Source: Atriophallophorus winterbourni
Lineage: Eukaryota > Platyhelminthes > Trematoda > Plagiorchiida > Microphallidae
Assembly: GCA_013407085.1 (NCBI GenBank)
Contig: JACCGJ010019866.1
Location: 1 to 64,000 of the forward strand
Length of the DNA stretch: 64,000 nucleotides
Direction of reading: 5' to 3'
The position numbers and the translations under genes are program-made. The notes under the pieces were generated by a model. That model worked only from the letters and a program-made list of their open reading frames with translations. It had not been told where the DNA came from and did no database searches. How positions within the stretch are numbered: position 1 is the first letter of the stretch; the number at the start of each line of letters is the position of its first letter. Below are positions 59,201 through 62,839 of the stretch, in pieces.

Positions 59201-62185
59201 TTTCCCCCTCATATCTGTCTAGGCCTGGGCAACCTGACAGTATCTTAGCCCATGTGAAGTCTCTGAATGCCTGGATCAGGCTTTTGTTTTCATACCATAT
59301 CATAACGTCAGACTACATATCCGTATTTGCATGCCTATCCATCCCAAACCACATGGCCGGTTTCTTGCATGTTCTATTTTGCTAACATTTAGTATTTTAC
59401 AACAATAACGCTACAGAGCGGGGAGAGTAGTATGAAAGCACAAGCCTGATCCAGGCAAAGTGCCGCACAGTCAGAGACTGCACGTGGGCTGAGATATTGT
59501 CAGGTTGCCCAGACCAAGACAGATATGACAAGAGAAGTGCGTGAAATAATCTTGAAACAGCAATTTGTTAATGCGATCGACTAACTGAAATTATCCACCA
59601 TGGAACTTCTCACCTACTGCATGACAATCTCCTAGAAAGTAAAACTTGCTCAAAGACGTGATAAAAATACATCATACTGCTTTCCAAAAAATCTCCATAT
59701 CTAAGGTGCTATATTAAATTTGCATCAACATACCATTGTCAAAATGAATTTCTCATTAAACAATCACGGTCAATTTTATTTTGTTGATATTAAATGTAGA
59801 TTATTTTTGTGTAAATGATACAGGATTTTATCACATTTACCCCACGACCAATTTCGTGCTGTGTGCACTCATCAAGTAGGGAACAGTGGAAGAATGGAAA
59901 ACAAGATGAGCTTGTATGCCAATGGATAAGGTTTGGGCATGTGTTTGGGCACACAGGATTATACAGGTTGGTCGTACCAACCTTATCCAAAAGTGGCATA
60001 CAAGCGCTCCTTGTTTACCATTCCTCTACTGTTTCAAGCGCATGCGGATCCTGATCTTACTGTCCCTACAGGATGAGTGCAAACAGCAAGAAACCGATCG
60101 TGGTGTGTGTGTGATGGAAATGCATGCAAATAAGCTTTTGGTACAGAATTTGTTTTTTTGTTATTTCAAAATTAGTTAAAAGGGGAAGTTTCGAACATCT
60201 TTGGATAAATCGTTGTCCGTCTTCCCCGCTTACAAATTCAGACGATGATAAATATGAATCATTTTGAAAGTAGAGAAAAAAAGGTGAAAACGAAAACAAG
60301 TAGAAACAGGTAATGGAAGAATGAGTGACATATAAAATTTTAAGGATTACGAACAATCACTTACGGTGTTTATTTGCTGTTTGCGAGCATTAACGGAAGA
60401 GGCAACTCAGTACAATTAGCATGCACTTAAACCTTGTAAACACGCATAGCTTTTTGAGCCGCTACATTCCCTCTTCCTGCTGTAAGTAGCGTTACATTGC
60501 CACTCGATAGCAGTCGAGCGTCGACATGTGCAAATTGAACAGAAATACTCAGGTCGATACACCGAACTGTTTAGCTCTCAGCTGCTAGTATGGATGTTTA
60601 AAATCACAAGCCTGATCCAGACAAAGTGCCACATAGTCACAGACCGAACGTGGGCTAGGATACTGTCAGGTTGCACACGCTTACACGTGTAAAAGAAACT
60701 TACGTATGTTCAACGTCTGAACATTTTGCAGTGTGCCTTTATTATTCTTTTCTGTCGCGAGAAATTCTCTTCGCTCCGAATCCGTCAAGAATTGACGCCT
60801 GTAAAAACCAAGAATGATATTAAATGGTATAACAAATTTTTTTATCTCGTGAATATTGTGCAAAATCAAATGATGTAGAAATTCTTCGCGTACACTTTCG
60901 AAACAAACGCTTGGAGGCGAATGTCCCAGAAAAGGGTAAATACAATTGAGGGCTGATATCTACCACCGAATGAAACAAGCCAGAAAACAGGTAAGTTGTA
61001 CAATGAATTAAAACCAAAAGATGCGACCATTGCTGTGGTTGCATTGGTTGTACGCTAAATGAAAATGTTTTCGACGTTTGAATGATTAGAACAAGATAGC
61101 AGTAAGAGTTTGCAATATACGCCGACCAGCTTACACCCATAAGGAAAAATAAACATAAGGAGTAAGCGAATTTGAATCAGCAACATAAATAACCGAGAAT
61201 CCTCACAGCAAGTCACAACAAAAAGGTCATGATGGCAATGTCCCTAAGTTTGATGACTGAAATTCTAAGACCATGTATGAAATCGCAAGCCTAGCTACAG
61301 TGGCACACAGTCAGAGACTGCACGTAGGCTAATATCCTGTCAGGTTGTCCAGGCTTAACACGACAGACGAACAAGTAACTAAGCCCGCCGAACATCATCT
61401 GAATCTAGGCCTGGGCAACCTGACAGTATCTTAGCCCACGTGCAGTCCGTGACTGTGCGGCACTTTGCCTGGATCAGGCTTGTGCTTTCACACCATACCA
61501 TACATCATATGAGTAACACGCATGATTAGAATAACGTTAGCATCCGTCAAGATGTACGAAAAGCAGAGGTAAATTTGTAAACAGGTACGAAACAACAGGA
61601 AACGTACGAGATGATGAAAGTGGCAGCGACGGATCGTTTGTACGACCGGAGGGTGTTGATACGTTCGAAAAAATTGATTATACGGCGAATAAGGTATAAA
61701 GGCAGCCTGATTTTTTGAACAAGCGTTTTGAAAGTCACTTCCTTGTGCAAAAGAAGTCGAGCAACTTGCACTGCTAACGATTCGTCGAGGTTTATATTAG
61801 GAGTGGCTGAAAGGTAGAGGTGTTTGAGTGTAGAATTACTTCTCGGATGAATAGTAAAGCATAAAACATAACTAATCTTACGTGCACAAGCATAGTACAA
61901 GACAGAAATCTGGCAAAAAGGAAAAAATGATTCATGTCGAGCAAACGCTTCCGGGACTTTTTTATAAAACTGTAGCGAACGTCGTTCTTGCTACCAATAC
62001 GTGCGAGAAAGTAGAAGCTGTGATTCATGTGAATAAGTGCACGGTTTTATTGAATGTGGACATGAAGAGGCAGTATAAAACAATACGTAACGCTGCACAG
62101 TTTACAAACCAGTCATACAGCCTATCAAAATCGTGGGTGAGTATGAGGTTCATAACTTGGCGCAAAACCATTTGAGAAGTATCTT
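32628..62185 (-). CDS. GTF3C1: General transcription factor 3C subunit 1 (TFIIIC220), 3' three-quarters of the gene
   Basis: I assembled 25 exons by combining open frames, GT-AG sites and splice phase; each exon is listed below. The spliced reading follows human GTF3C1 from its winged-helix region to the C-terminal domain. Diagnostic matches are GWFLVSDVIRSMPFGLF with GWALVSDILLCLPLSIF, YWQFCESISVHTPLG with YWFDLQCVCLNTPLG, and LLVCRVV..VPYFVVRDIL with LLVLCRIA..VTWQVVRDIL. TFIIIC is the nuclear factor that binds the B box of tRNA genes and other Pol III genes and recruits TFIIIB; this is its largest, DNA-contacting subunit. About 1,420 codons are in view; human has about 2,100. The N-terminal part lies beyond the right edge. 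Exon pairs w9-w10, w18-w19 and w19-w20 have incompatible phases, so one small exon is probably missing at each. Introns are filled with SINE-like, foldback and LINE fragments. Confidence 0.92.
32847..33120 (-). CDS. GTF3C1: TFIIIC220 exon w24 (C-terminal domain)
   Basis: Acceptor CATCTGCTTTTAG, donor GTAAGT; one base in, phase 0 out. After a Pro/Glu-rich linker it encodes PEPWYTECGQLNPYEFCAFL, HLIESAGITLDRFAASF and HFGVQVVRRLVC. This matches human [35 protein letters not shown] and PVAVLELLQGLESLGC. Confidence 0.93.
33483..33660 (+). repeat. SINE-like repeat, nearly full length
   Basis: Ordered blocks: AATGATTGGCAACGGTAGTG, AGCTGCATGCTGAAGACGCT, GGAGTCTCACTACCATT, TCTAGGCCTGGGCAACATGA, CACGTGCAGTCTCTGACG, a GCGGCACTTTGCC-like block, GGCTTGTGCT and a short ACATAC tail. 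The conserved 3' block and variable short tandem tail suit a SINE. I could not identify an A box or B box with confidence, nor a tRNA-like 5' end. Confidence 0.8.
33690..33950 (-). pseudogene. 3' end fragment of the RTE-like LINE
   Basis: Contains the zinc-finger coding block (GATTCGGGAGGAACAATCTC), the GCCGGCGTCGTGATCTGCG block and the CGACCATGGATGATCATCAC 3' UTR block. It lies in the intron between w23 and w24. Confidence 0.85.
34179..34330 (-). CDS. GTF3C1: TFIIIC220 exon w23
   Basis: Acceptor TACTTTTCAG, donor GTACGT; phase 0 in, phase 2 out. Encodes WLGSTVTRFVHRKYIRLWMV, matching human [20 protein letters not shown], followed by a hydrophilic linker ending QAKRM. Joins w24 in phase. Confidence 0.9.
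34521..34719. repeat. (ATGT)n-type microsatellite, about 200 bp
   Basis: Imperfect tetranucleotide array (ATGT/GTAT with interruptions) directly joined to the tail of the SINE-like repeat at 34720. It lies in the intron between w22 and w23. Confidence 0.95.
34720..34915 (-). repeat. SINE-like repeat, nearly full length, with expanded tail
   Basis: On the - strand the element reads from the GTTGTGCGACTAACACCTTG 5' block to GGATCAGGCTTGTTCTTTA. It is followed directly by the 200 bp tetranucleotide array. Confidence 0.8.
35151..35213 (-). CDS. GTF3C1: TFIIIC220 exon w22
   Basis: Acceptor TATTTCTTTCCAG, donor GTAAGT; phase 0 to 0. Encodes NIFEDTKSVSEQLSRKLDQG, matching the human region with FGIDKEELRRRFSAL. 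Confidence 0.87.
35606..35695 (-). repeat. Foldback-family repeat, partial
   Basis: Contains GCATTCATCAGGTAGGGACA, CGCATGCGCTTGAAACAGTG and AACAAGTTGCACTTG, an arm of the family in inverted orientation relative to 9.9 kb. It lies just upstream of the copy at 35.72 kb. Confidence 0.75.
35719..35893 (-). repeat. Foldback-family repeat, complete single arm
   Basis: A full arm runs from TTCATTTGCATGCATTTCCA through GTTTGCACTCATCAGGTAGG and GAGCTTGTATGCCACTG to GAGGTTGGTACGAC. Confidence 0.8.
36189..36646 (-). CDS. GTF3C1: TFIIIC220 exon w21
   Basis: A 458 bp exon, donor GTAAGG. Two in-phase acceptors are possible: CCATTCCAAG (exon from 36646) and TCGTTCACAG (from 36625). Homology favours the first, because HTYSFTAVELYETRAR then aligns with human DSIVVNSCQMKFQLR. 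The 3' part reads SLIDRAYRIIIPKLKDD and DLEKFILAGKYSGRTADDIK, matching human CLPDTFTKLINPQEN and SLEEFVLQLELSGYSPEDL. Confidence 0.85.
36861..36983 (+). repeat. SINE-like repeat, 3' part, (CATT)n tail
   Basis: Runs from TTCCTTCTCATATCTGTC through CCCACGTGCAGTCTATGA and GGATCAGGCTTGTGCTTT, ending in (CATT)5. Confidence 0.85.
37180..37362 (-). repeat. SINE-like repeat, diverged
   Basis: Inverted copy with AGACTGCACGTGGGTTT, CACTGTCATGTTTCCC, TCAGCATGCAGCTC-like and AATCAATTTAGCAAGGTG blocks. Confidence 0.75.
38017..38070 (+). repeat. SINE-like repeat, short fragment
   Basis: TTTAGGCATGGGCGACCTGG followed by CAGTATCTTAGCCCGCATAC; only the central block remains. Confidence 0.6.
38318..38560 (-). 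pseudogene. 3' end fragment of the RTE-like LINE
   Basis: Encodes, on the - strand, RCGRDCSSRIGLFSY and AEELIQLLSAERRSRR, followed by the 3' UTR block with TCGATGTCGACCATGGATGT. It lies in the intron between w20 and w21. Confidence 0.87.
38602..38860. other. GC-richer segment open on both strands
   Basis: Both strands stay open: + with VRERSREIHRTDIDRSLLNA, - with a leucine-rich frame. Neither aligns with TFIIIC220 or a LINE that I recognise. It sits between the RTE-like fragment and exon w20. It could be an unrecognised exon or a mobile-element remnant. Confidence 0.3.
39013..39069 (-). CDS. GTF3C1: TFIIIC220 exon w20
   Basis: Acceptor ATTCCACATCAG, donor GTAATA; phase 1 in and out. Encodes VRYENQLFSRGHHVRRRP, which joins w21 in phase. 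Together they match human YLLMRGYYSPGIVSTRNL followed by DSIVVNSCQMKFQLR. Confidence 0.7.
39328..39768 (+). other. Unassigned + strand frame of 147 codons with one internal stop
   Basis: Two open pieces in the same frame are separated by one TAA at 39547-39549. The second reads STEANVGRAILNELRGAMNG and later PDHIRELSIKTDKIHCLVEK, a normal-looking protein composition. It is antisense to an intron of the TFIIIC gene. No family recognised; it might be a retropseudogene or old transposon ORF. Confidence 0.3.
39812..39831. repeat. Short (TTC)n microsatellite
   Basis: Five to six TTC units in an intron. Confidence 0.85.
39972..40172 (+). repeat. SINE-like repeat, nearly full length
   Basis: Has the 5' block (AACCGTGTTAAATTGATTTG), the CTGGTAGTGAACTGCATGC block, the conserved CACGTGCAGTC..GCGGCACTTTGCC core and a CATACGTACATAC tail. 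Confidence 0.85.
40305..40378 (-). repeat. SINE-like repeat, 3' fragment
   Basis: ACAAGCCTGAACCAGGCAAA, GTGCCGCACAGTCAGAGA, CTGCACGTGGGCTGA. Confidence 0.85.
40416..40480 (-). CDS. GTF3C1: Tentative TFIIIC220 linker exon between w19 and w20
   Basis: Acceptor CATAGACTTTAG and donor GTAATC bound a 65 bp frame encoding SSLETATSENASVFERRI, an acidic, linker-like stretch. Phase 0 in agrees with w19, but its phase 2 end does not fit w20. It is a candidate only. Confidence 0.25.
40793..40985 (-). CDS. GTF3C1: TFIIIC220 exon w19
   Basis: Acceptor CTTTTCCATTGCAG, donor GTAAGT. Encodes WFFHEFMYYCNFIRAAHSVF and STRGGSVAFFLEMMLSEP. The latter aligns with human GPGGNCVAVLTLFSLGLI. Needs one base from the preceding exon. 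Confidence 0.85.
41068..41172 (-). repeat. SINE-like repeat, 3' half
   Basis: Starts with the tail side GTATGAAAGCACAAGTCTGA and reaches CAGGCCTAGACAGATATAAG. Confidence 0.87.
41530..41770. repeat. Foldback element with perfect 31 bp arms and nested hairpins
   Basis: Arms 41548-41578 and 41633-41663 are perfect inverted copies and contain the family core CTTGTATGCCACTGTTATA. The 54 bp spacer has two further hairpins: GGTTCT..AGAACC (41581-41597) and AATCAC..GTGATT (41615-41629). The 3' side continues with the usual arm (CCACTGTTTCAAGGCT, CACCTGATGACGGCAAACAG). It lies in the intron between w18 and w19. Confidence 0.88.
42884..43092 (-). repeat. SINE-like repeat, nearly full length
   Basis: Tail side GTATGGTATGTTATGAAAGC, core GTTGCCCAGGCCTGGACAGA, 5' side TTTCAGCATGCAGCTCTC and CAATTTAGCATGGTGTTAGC. 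Confidence 0.87.
43186..43248 (-). CDS. GTF3C1: Tentative TFIIIC220 exon between w18 and w19
   Basis: A weak acceptor (..GACCTTGAG) and weak donor (GTAGTT) bound a phase-0 exon encoding LFVSRKLLHKLFYSF. This could stand for human LPFVPMSYQLSQTYYRIF. Its phase does not join w19, so either the donor differs or another small exon follows. Confidence 0.3.
44296..44434 (+). repeat. SINE-like repeat with internal deletion
   Basis: 5' block (AAATTGATTTGCCACAGGTG, AGCTGCATG) joins directly to GGCAACCAGACAGTATCTTA, so the segment from the TGAAATACGC block to the CTAGGCCT block is missing. The 3' end is CACTTGGTCTGGATCAGGCT. Confidence 0.8.
44723..44872 (-). CDS. GTF3C1: TFIIIC220 exon w18
   Basis: Acceptor TTGCATTTCAG, donor GTAAGT; phase 0 to 0. 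Encodes SSFRLVDDPNCAFDGGMFYR and LNQATQHLTNNRLLSRAR, matching human QTFRLYREYKDHVLVKAF and ECQKRSLVNRRRVN. Confidence 0.9.
44955..45160 (-). CDS. GTF3C1: TFIIIC220 exon w17
   Basis: Acceptor TTGTCTCTCCTTAG, donor GTATGT; phase fits w16 and w18. Encodes an acidic start and HGIQYIHEDAGRSRTAIVAH, in the place of human [20 protein letters not shown]. Confidence 0.82.
45249..45384 (-). CDS. GTF3C1: TFIIIC220 exon w16 (non-canonical GC donor)
   Basis: Acceptor TCTAATTCTAG. The donor is GCAAGT, i.e. a GC-AG intron; no suitable GT donor preserves the frame. Encodes NPKESYKIFRQAVHTVIVKF, matching human [20 protein letters not shown]. Phase 1 out fits w17. Confidence 0.87.
45851..45972 (+). repeat. 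SINE-like repeat, 3' half, (CCATA)n tail
   Basis: CTCATATCTGTGTAGTCATG, GCCCATGTGCAGTCTCTGAC, CAGGCTTGTGCTTTCAAA, CCATACCATACCA. Confidence 0.87.
46363..46494 (-). CDS. GTF3C1: TFIIIC220 exon w15
   Basis: Acceptor TCTCTTTTCACAG, donor GTAAGT; phase 0 to 0. Encodes SSHSKPILSYCRRLNKLLHH and LLLNRVRNTPSLIQR, matching human [20 protein letters not shown] and CLAEVYQDKAL. Confidence 0.88.
46825..47110. repeat. Diverged foldback-family sequence
   Basis: AAAGGAATTTGTAAGCAATCGG at 46826-46847 resembles the palindrome arm at 16.9 kb. TCAAATACAGAATTATAGAG-like sequence at 47077-47097 resembles the spacer of the element at 41.6 kb. The GACATCATCAGGTGGAGACA block at 46957-46976 matches the outer arm. 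It may be two elements side by side. Confidence 0.5.
47195..47243. repeat. (AAT)n microsatellite
   Basis: About 15 AAT units with one GAT interruption. It is followed by an A-rich tract and then a motif (TTTATTCGTGTACATGAATT) also found near 13.6 kb, so the array may be the tail of an element. Confidence 0.9.
47851..47940 (-). repeat. SINE-like repeat, 3' half
   Basis: GCAGGCAAAGTGCCACACAG, GGCTGCACGTGTGCGAAG, GGTTGCCCAGGCCTAGATAG. It ends 38 bp before exon w14, in its downstream intron. Confidence 0.85.
47978..48088 (-). CDS. GTF3C1: TFIIIC220 exon w14
   Basis: Acceptor GTGGTTTACAG, donor GTAAGT; phase 0 to 0. Encodes LLVCRVVTQLITDVSG and VPYFVVRDILMKFVPP, matching human LLVLCRIASNVLNTKV and VTWQVVRDILHATF. 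Confidence 0.93.
49090..49375 (-). pseudogene. 3' end fragment of the RTE-like LINE with a microsatellite inside
   Basis: Has the 3' UTR block (CCATGGATGTACATCTTAAG), the zinc-finger block (CAAACAGTCCGATTCGGAAG) and GCGTTTGGCAGCCAAGAGC. A run of four to five ATAC units (49193-49208) breaks the zinc-finger coding region. Confidence 0.83.
49508..49587 (-). CDS. GTF3C1: TFIIIC220 exon w13
   Basis: Acceptor CGTTACCTTCAG, donor GTCAGT; two bases in, phase 0 out. Encodes VSDKRSPRLLWLPVEDKL, matching human MTRLRVTWSMQEDGL. Confidence 0.88.
50482..50721 (-). CDS. GTF3C1: TFIIIC220 exon w12 (Ser-rich, basic linker)
   Basis: Acceptor TTTTTTGTAG, donor GTAAGT. Separated from w11 by only 83 bp. Encodes a low-complexity segment ending KKTSSAVTVNIKKFK, in the place of the human Lys/Arg-rich linker. 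Phase is compatible on both sides. Confidence 0.78.
50805..51164 (-). CDS. GTF3C1: TFIIIC220 exon w11
   Basis: Acceptor ACGTTTATAG, donor GTGTGT. A 119-codon exon, mostly linker, with GLHPADMSFFNRNWEPR where human has SSFYGHLKRNWIWTS. Phase 1 in and out fits both neighbours. The conserved NRNW/KRNW core is the main homology support. Confidence 0.8.
51333..51375. repeat. Foldback-family fragment
   Basis: CCGGTTTCTGGTTGTCTGCC and GTCATCAAGTGGAGATAGTA, equivalent to the outer arm of the copy at 41.7 kb. Confidence 0.55.
51605..51722 (+). repeat. Foldback-family repeat, outer arm
   Basis: AAGCGCATGCGCATCTTGAT, GATGAGTGCAAACAGCACGA, a (GT)n run and GATGCATGCAAATGAGCTTT, closely matching the copy at 10.0 kb. 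Confidence 0.82.
52190..52720. other. Unassigned GC-richer intronic segment with a hairpin
   Basis: Lies in the intron between w10 and w11. Open frames exist on both strands (52195-52377 and 52251-52559 on +; a - strand frame with FWQLPAALHVALCCVKARE). An 11 bp perfect hairpin (CGGAAGGAAAA at 52451-52461, inverted at 52477-52487) sits within it. I cannot match it to TFIIIC220 or to a known element. Confidence 0.3.
52851..52999 (-). CDS. GTF3C1: TFIIIC220 exon w10
   Basis: Acceptor GAAAGCCAG, donor GTGAGT. Encodes APSVRVLGSLDRCIFRHFEF and then LYWQFCESISVHTPL. It matches human FERRLYVLNSMQDVENYWF and LQCVCLNTPLG. Confidence 0.92.
53155..53445 (-). pseudogene. 3' end fragment of the RTE-like LINE
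   Basis: On the - strand: GRPHLRYKDVCKKDTKALGI, DPAIWKKLALDRSHW, EQIQLLTAERRSRRR and RCGRDCFSRIGLFSH. It lies in the intron between w9 and w10, where one small exon is still unplaced. Confidence 0.88.
54140..54525 (-). CDS. GTF3C1: TFIIIC220 exon w9
   Basis: Acceptor TTCCATTCAAG, donor GTATGT; two bases in, phase 0 out. Encodes GWFLVSDVIRSMPFGLFLY, LPAVLCRRLGLNNLL, VPVSDFLLRPLSL and RRLRSLCALLSELTLHNLL. The human counterpart runs from GWALVSDILLCLPLSIF to NLQRLCYMGLLQFG. An exon of 3n+2 bases is expected between here and w10; the candidate frames at 53.0-53.2 and 53.45-53.55 kb do not fit the phase. Confidence 0.93.
55428..55503 (-). CDS. GTF3C1: TFIIIC220 exon w8
   Basis: Acceptor CTCTCCACACAG, donor GTATGC; phase 0 in, 1 out. 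Encodes AVYYDECNWRRYVAPVPIPE, matching human TVYVDDASWMRYIPPIPVH. Confidence 0.93.
56330..56500 (+). pseudogene. 3' UTR fragment of the second RTE-like subfamily
   Basis: ATGATGATGTCGATCTGCTC and GAAGTGTAGGCACCTCATCT correspond to 24140-24212 (GCTGATGTTGCTCTACTC, GAGGTGTAGGCACCTCTTCT). No coding part is left. Confidence 0.65.
56593..56685 (+). repeat. SINE-like repeat, 3' half, (CCATA)n tail
   Basis: CATCTGTCTAGGCCTGGGCC, GTGCAGTCTATGACTGTGCC, GGATCAGGCTTGTGCTTT, three to four CCATA units. Confidence 0.85.
56692..56872 (+). repeat. SINE-like repeat, directly after the preceding copy
   Basis: ACCGGTGGTGAGCTGCATGC, CTCATATCTGTCTCTTCCTG, GCGGCACTTTGCCTGGATCA, ending in ATATACATGCAT. Two copies lie head to tail within 10 bp. 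Confidence 0.87.
57303..57428 (-). CDS. GTF3C1: TFIIIC220 exon w7
   Basis: Acceptor CTCGTTTCCAG, donor GTGAGT; phase 0 to 0. Encodes LPWFGCPKMRRRMLMHQYLY followed by YVVYEL, matching human [20 protein letters not shown]. Confidence 0.92.
57512..57677 (-). CDS. GTF3C1: TFIIIC220 exon w6
   Basis: Acceptor CGATTTCCAG, donor GTTAGT; phase 2 in, phase 0 out. Encodes LPHIDREDPALIAAIKEYED, matching human [20 protein letters not shown], followed by a basic segment. Confidence 0.92.
57750..57945 (+). repeat. SINE-like repeat, best full-length example
   Basis: GAGGCTAACACCGTGCTAAA, CATTGGTGGTGAGCTGCATC, CTGGAGTCTCACTACCATTT, CTAGGCCTGGGCAACCTGAC, CCCACGTGCAGTCTCTGACT, GCACTTTGCCTGGATCATGC and a CATACATAC tail. 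Useful as the seed for a family search. Confidence 0.9.
58788..59019 (-). CDS. GTF3C1: TFIIIC220 exon w5 (winged helix)
   Basis: Acceptor TTTTTGTACAG, donor GTACTT (chosen over an earlier GTAAAA because it fits the phase of w6). Encodes QRQKRTEFILNYLNEHRVI, RLRQIIRDHEKSTGVSITMD and KSLNRILEELIQSNRM. These match human KRRNLIIEAVTNLRLIESL, MIMDQEKQEGVS and KSIVRLVRNLSEEGL. Confidence 0.92.
59095..59130 (+). repeat. Foldback-family fragment
   Basis: CAACTTGTTTACCATTTCTC followed by CACTGTTTCAAGGCTTG, an inner part of the arm, 75 bp upstream of exon w5. Confidence 0.6.
59201..59304 (+). repeat. SINE-like repeat, 3' half
   Basis: CTCATATCTGTCTAGGCCTG to TGCCTGGATCAGGCTTTTG, with a 12 bp internal deletion and a CCATAT tail. 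Confidence 0.85.
59428..59528 (-). repeat. SINE-like repeat, 3' half
   Basis: Tail side GTATGAAAGCACAAGCCTGA; core AGACTGCACGTGGGCTGAGA; end GTTGCCCAGACCAAGACAGA. Confidence 0.87.
59838..60140. repeat. Foldback element, complete, ~100-130 bp arms
   Basis: Left arm about 59838-59933, right arm about 59965-60140 in inverted orientation: CACGACCAATTTCGTGCTGT pairs with the block at 60077-60105, CTTGTATGCCAATGGATAAG with 59983-60005. The centre has an 8 bp perfect hairpin, AGGTTGGT-CGT-ACCAACCT (59964-59982). The left arm lacks about 29 bp (GATCAGGATCCGCATGCGC region), apparently deleted between two ACAGT copies. It lies in the intron between w4 and w5. Confidence 0.85.
60598..60690 (-). repeat. 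SINE-like repeat, 3' half
   Basis: AAAATCACAAGCCTGATCCA, GACCGAACGTGGGCTAGGAT, ACTGTCAGGTTGCAC. It ends 14 bp from exon w4. Confidence 0.82.
60704..60798 (-). CDS. GTF3C1: TFIIIC220 exon w4
   Basis: Acceptor GGTTTTTACAG, donor GTAAGT. Encodes RQFLTDSERREFLATEKNNK, matching human RQYQREKARSELL. It joins w5 directly in phase. The long acidic, Ser-rich linker that follows this point in human is absent. Confidence 0.88.
61273..61360 (-). repeat. SINE-like repeat, diverged 3' half
   Basis: GTATGAAATCGCAAGCCTAG, CAGAGACTGCACGTAGGCTA, GTCAGGTTGTCCAGGCTT. Confidence 0.82.
61403..61508 (+). repeat. SINE-like repeat, 3' half
   Basis: TCTAGGCCTGGGCAACCTGA, CACGTGCAGTCCGTGACTGT, GGATCAGGCTTGTGCTTTCA, CCATACCATAC tail. 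With the inverted copy 43 bp away it forms an imperfect inverted pair. Confidence 0.9.
61608..61806 (-). CDS. GTF3C1: TFIIIC220 exon w3 (winged helix)
   Basis: Strong acceptor CTCTACCTTTCAG and donor GTACGT. Encodes AVQVARLLLHKEVTFKTLVQ and KIRLPLYLIRRIINFFERIN, a helix-turn-helix pattern matching the human segment with ISQAEIRVAMN and MLCRLLQRFKVVKGF. Ends in phase 2, completed by the first base of w4. Confidence 0.85.
61882..61990 (-). CDS. GTF3C1: TFIIIC220 exon w2
   Basis: Acceptor ..TTGGTAG, donor GTAAGA; phase 0 in, phase 1 out, matching both neighbours. Encodes 36 residues including SLQFYKKVPEAFARHESF. Sequence similarity to human is weak here; support is from splice signals and phase. 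Confidence 0.65.
62106..62185 (-). CDS. GTF3C1: TFIIIC220 exon w1 (first visible)
   Basis: Acceptor ..TACACAG, donor GTAAAC; enters needing two bases and leaves in phase 0. It encodes VLRQVMNLILTHDFDRLYDW, placed where human reads FKRLYQYM. The 5' neighbour must be beyond 62.2 kb, past LINE insertions or outside the window. Confidence 0.6.
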
Positions 62186-62394
62186 CTGTGTACTTGAAAA
62201 ACCATTCTTCCGAACCACCGACTACTCACGTCAACATAGAGCCTTATTTATCCTCCGTTTCGACAGTATAAGGAGTTGTCAATATTGATGGTTAAATATG
62301 TCTATATGTAAAGCAATTCAGCTAGCCTCACTCAGCTTGATTGGTTGAGGAAAGGAGGTGCATGCGAGGGCACGGCACAGTTCCACTGGATGTT

Positions 62395-62775
62395 TTTTTT
62401 TAATTTACGAAGCATCCGCCAAATCTTGCACATATGGTGGACAGACAAAGTAATGAATGCTGAAGTGCTTTCTAAAGCTGGTCTACAGAGCATGTTCACC
62501 ATACTACGACAGCGCCGCCTACGCTGGATTGGTCACGTGCACAGAATGGATAATGGTCGTATGCCAACAGATTTACTCTAGGGTGGGCTGAAATCAGAAA
62601 ATAAACTGCCGCAAACCGACCGAGTACAGTCTATCCCTGTGAGCGCTGCGGAAGAGATTGTCACTACCGAATTGGGTTGTTTAGTCATTCTAAAAGTTGT
62701 GCAACATGTTACAATCATGTGCCTATGATGTACATCTATGACCAACTGACCGGAGGATGCCGACAAAAGAAGGTG
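62395..62775 (+). pseudogene. 3' end fragment of the RTE-like LINE
   Basis: The + frame 62345-62581 reads NAEVLSKAGLQSMFTILRQR and RRLRWIGHVHRMDNGRMP. The zinc-finger block and 3' UTR follow, with a deletion relative to 19.19-19.38 kb. Confidence 0.88.
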
Positions 62776-62839
62776 GCCAAGTCTAAATCAATACATTAGG
62801 GGATCTCCTCCATGTAGTGGGGTTGTCAGAATCCCACCC

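Noticed and set aside
60066..60356. Possible TFIIIC exon between w4 and w5 (YLSSSEFVSGEDGQRF)
   Set aside because: There is no AG acceptor before it and w4 and w5 join directly; part of it is foldback-repeat sequence.
33483..61508. tRNA gene or clear tRNA-derived head in the SINE-like repeat
   Set aside because: No credible A box plus B box spacing was found by eye; I call it SINE-like only.
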